Source: an uncultured Lachnospiraceae bacterium
GTDB lineage: Bacteria; Bacillota; Clostridia; Lachnospirales; Lachnospiraceae
Length of the DNA: 6,973 nucleotides
Assembly (NCBI GenBank): GCA_902783305.1
Contig: CACZQU010000500.1
Span: 1-6,973 of the forward strand
Direction: 5' to 3'
Positions 5,631-6,973 of this stretch are shown here, in pieces. A model generated the notes under the pieces. That model saw only the letters and a program-made list of their open reading frames with translations. It made no database searches and was not told the DNA's origin. Position numbers and translations under genes: made by a program. Position 1 is the stretch's first letter. The number at the start of each line of letters is the position of its first letter.

Positions 5631-6524
5631 ATGAAAAAAAGAAGAGAACTTGGCGGCGTTGTCCCTGCAACGATTACGCCATTTAAGGCGGATGAATCAA
5701 TCGATGCTGAGGCTATGGTGCAGCTGATGCAATGGAACATGGAGCAAGGTGTGGAGAGCTTCTTTATCGGAGGAAGTTCCGCGGAGTGCTTTCTCCTTTC
5801 GGAGGCGGAACGAAAGGAGACCTTTGAGATCGCTTCGCAGTTTTCTGACCGTGCTTTTCTTGTGGCACATGTGGGGGCTGTTTCCGTACGGGAGGCGGAA
5901 AGCTATGCCCGTTGCGCGGCTGCTCTTCATTATGATGCCATTGCTGCTACGCCTCCATTTTACTATGGATTTGGGAGTGAAGATATTTACCGCTACTATG
6001 AGAGCATTTCCCAGGCTGCCGGGATGCCGGTGCTGATTTACAATTTCCCTGGAAATACCGGTAAGTCATTTGACCTGAGTGTACCGGTTACCCAGAAGCT
6101 TTTTACAAGTGACTTCATCCTTGGGGTAAAGCATACCAACCAGGTGGTATATCAGCTGGAGAGGATCAAGGCGCTGAACCCGAAGCTGATTGTCATGAAT
6201 GGATTTGACGAAACCATGGTAGCCGGTCTGGCTCTTGGGGCGGACGGTTCCATAGGCTCGACCTTTAACTTTATGTATCCGCATTACAAGTATATCTATG
6301 ATCTGTTCCTGGACCACCGGTATGAGGAAGCCAGACAGGCTCAGGTCAAGGCCAACAACATCATGGCGGCGTTGTGCGAGGTGGGGCTGATTCCGGCCAT
6401 CAAATATGTTCTGACGACCATGGGCATAAACGCCGGCGTAGCTCGCAGGCCGTTTCATATGCCGGGAGAAGAGGAAAAAGCCAGGCTCAACGCGGTGCTG
6501 CGCGATAATCTGATTACTCCGTAA
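5631..6524 (+). CDS. nanA: N-acetylneuraminate (sialic acid) lyase
   Basis: A 297-residue class I aldolase of the DapA/NanA family, full length. NanA cleaves N-acetylneuraminate reversibly to N-acetylmannosamine and pyruvate in the cytosol, the first step of sialate catabolism.
The carboxylate-binding loop is GGSSAECFLLS (47-57), with Ser49/Ser50 where E. coli NanA has Ser47/Thr48. The catalytic tyrosine is Tyr137 in IYNFPGNTG, and the Schiff-base lysine is Lys167 in GVKHTN. The residues that read the sialate glycerol chain in E. coli NanA are kept: Asp193/Glu194 in GFDET and Ser210 in GADGSIGSTFN. These favour the lyase over dihydrodipicolinate synthase.
The start is supported by GAAGG five bases before ATG. 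No terminator was found after the gene, so it may be cotranscribed with the gene at 6780. No epimerase, kinase or transporter of the pathway is in view, so a related 2-keto-acid aldolase specificity cannot be excluded. Confidence 0.85.
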   Translation: MKKRRELGGVVPATITPFKADESIDAEAMVQLMQWNMEQGVESFFIGGSSAECFLLSEAERKETFEIASQFSDRAFLVAHVGAVSVREAESYARCAAALHYDAIAATPPFYYGFGSEDIYRYYESISQAAGMPVLIYNFPGNTGKSFDLSVPVTQKLFTSDFILGVKHTNQVVYQLERIKALNPKLIVMNGFDETMVAGLALGADGSIGSTFNFMYPHYKYIYDLFLDHRYEEARQAQVKANNIMAALCEVGLIPAIKYVLTTMGINAGVARRPFHMPGEEEKARLNAVLRDNLITP

Positions 6525-6626
6525 TCTGACAAAGGGCAATTAAGTCAGGCAGACTGGTCAGATTATGATCACTACCCATCGCCAAAGCCTGAAAATCTGA
6601 ATAAAACCTGTTTGGTGAGCCAGCTC

Positions 6627-6668
6627 TCTGCTCAGATTTTTATCCATATTTCCAGTGTGCTGAGCAGA
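6627..6668. repeat. Inverted repeat in the nanA downstream gap
   Basis: TCTGCTCAG (6627-6635) is the exact reverse complement of CTGAGCAGA (6660-6668), with a 24-base loop. No U-tract follows directly, so it is not a typical terminator; it may be a processing site or operator. A second, looser inverted repeat lies earlier in the same 255-base gap (TAATCTGAC 6522-6530 with GTCAGATTA 6557-6565), overlapping the nanA stop. No convincing gene was seen in the gap. Confidence 0.4.
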
Positions 6669-6768
6669 TGCAGATGATTTTTCCTGCATTCAGAACATTT
6701 TTCAGCCTGCCGCACTGTGCTGCTGCAAAAGGATACAACGCAACATACCTGGTTTCAGGAATTACCAT

Positions 6769-6774
6769 GGAGGT
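6769..6774 (+). promoter_or_regulatory. Ribosome binding site of the right-edge gene
   Basis: GGAGGT followed by five bases and ATG at 6780. An in-frame TAG at 6774-6776 lies just upstream, so the start cannot be further left. Confidence 0.8.
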
Positions 6775-6779
6775 AGAAT

Positions 6780-6973
6780 ATGGAAAGAGCAATTTACTTC
6801 GACGCCTGGTACAAAAATGAATATTGCTATCATCCAAGTCTTCCGCTGCGCAGCATACAGATGCTCAACGACCTTGAGAAATACCACGGCACTGTGCTGG
6901 TATGGGCCGGTATGGGAGGCGGAAGCATCAGCCTGCCATATCTTGAGCATGAAGCGTTCGGCCAGGTTGATCC
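6780..6973 (+). CDS. N-terminal part of an unrecognised conserved-looking protein (cut by window edge)
   Basis: From ATG at 6780 the frame stays open for 64 codons to the end of the window. It begins MERAIYFDAWYKNEYC and contains YHPSLPLRS (17-25), a beta-strand-like HGTVLVW, and the glycine-rich stretch AGMGGGSISLPYLE. There is no signal peptide or membrane segment. Strong evidence that it is real: an ideal ribosome site, a stop just upstream in frame, and protein-like composition. The pattern of a beta strand followed by a hydrophobic strand and a glycine loop would suit the first repeats of a TIM-barrel enzyme such as a glycosidase, but that is a guess. It lies 255 bases after nanA on the same strand, which suggests a role in the same sugar-acid pathway. 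Confidence 0.75.
   Translation, partial: MERAIYFDAWYKNEYCYHPSLPLRSIQMLNDLEKYHGTVLVWAGMGGGSISLPYLEHEAFGQVD

Noticed and set aside
5201..5740. A 179-codon minus-strand reading frame and an overlapping 63-codon frame (5166-5357, TTG start)
   Set aside because: The longer frame runs through the nanA start, both promoters and the 5356-5385 terminator. The shorter starts inside the sequence next to the U-tract. Neither has a ribosome site or recognisable motif.

Overview
The window looks like a chromosomal segment from a low-to-mid GC Gram-positive anaerobe of the Clostridia, with a Lachnospiraceae-type gut commensal as best guess. This is inference. It rests on strong purine-rich ribosome sites, several intrinsic terminators, and two members of the AAA-ATPase-like/PD-(D/E)XK protein family that is expanded in gut Clostridia and Bacteroidetes. 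No rRNA, tRNA, CRISPR array, insertion sequence or phage gene was seen.

Layout from left to right. Bases 1-86 hold the last 27 codons of an unidentified plus-strand gene. A bidirectional terminator (about 121-164) separates it from two minus-strand genes. The first (319-2154) is a 611-residue protein with an N-terminal excisionase/MerR-type helix-turn-helix fused to an AAA-like NTPase and a PD-(D/E)XK nuclease domain. The second (2438-4132) is a diverged 564-residue paralogue without the DNA-binding domain. A hairpin terminator (4337-4378) insulates this pair from a minus-strand HAD phosphatase of the beta-phosphoglucomutase type (4464-5108). The 522-base gap after the HAD gene contains its probable promoter and a candidate small RNA on the minus strand. 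It also contains the leader of a plus-strand N-acetylneuraminate lyase (nanA, 5631-6524). The right edge cuts a further plus-strand gene (from 6780) that I do not recognise.

The most interesting part is 2161-2240. The promoter of the helix-turn-helix/AAA/nuclease gene is built into a concentric palindrome. A perfect 12-bp palindrome lies in the spacer between the -35 and -10 elements, and 9-bp outer inverted arms share exactly the same centre. This implies tight repression, plausibly by the protein's own DNA-binding domain. It also shows that the gene starts at 2154, not at the longer in-frame ATG at 2217, which lies within the -35 hexamer.

The second point of interest is a promoter-to-terminator unit on the minus strand (about 5350-5528) with no open reading frame of substance. 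It predicts a structured RNA of roughly 140 nt divergent from nanA. On the right, nanA and the truncated gene probably belong to one sugar-acid (sialic acid) catabolic region. The HAD phosphatase could act on a sugar phosphate, but nothing in the sequence ties it to sialate.
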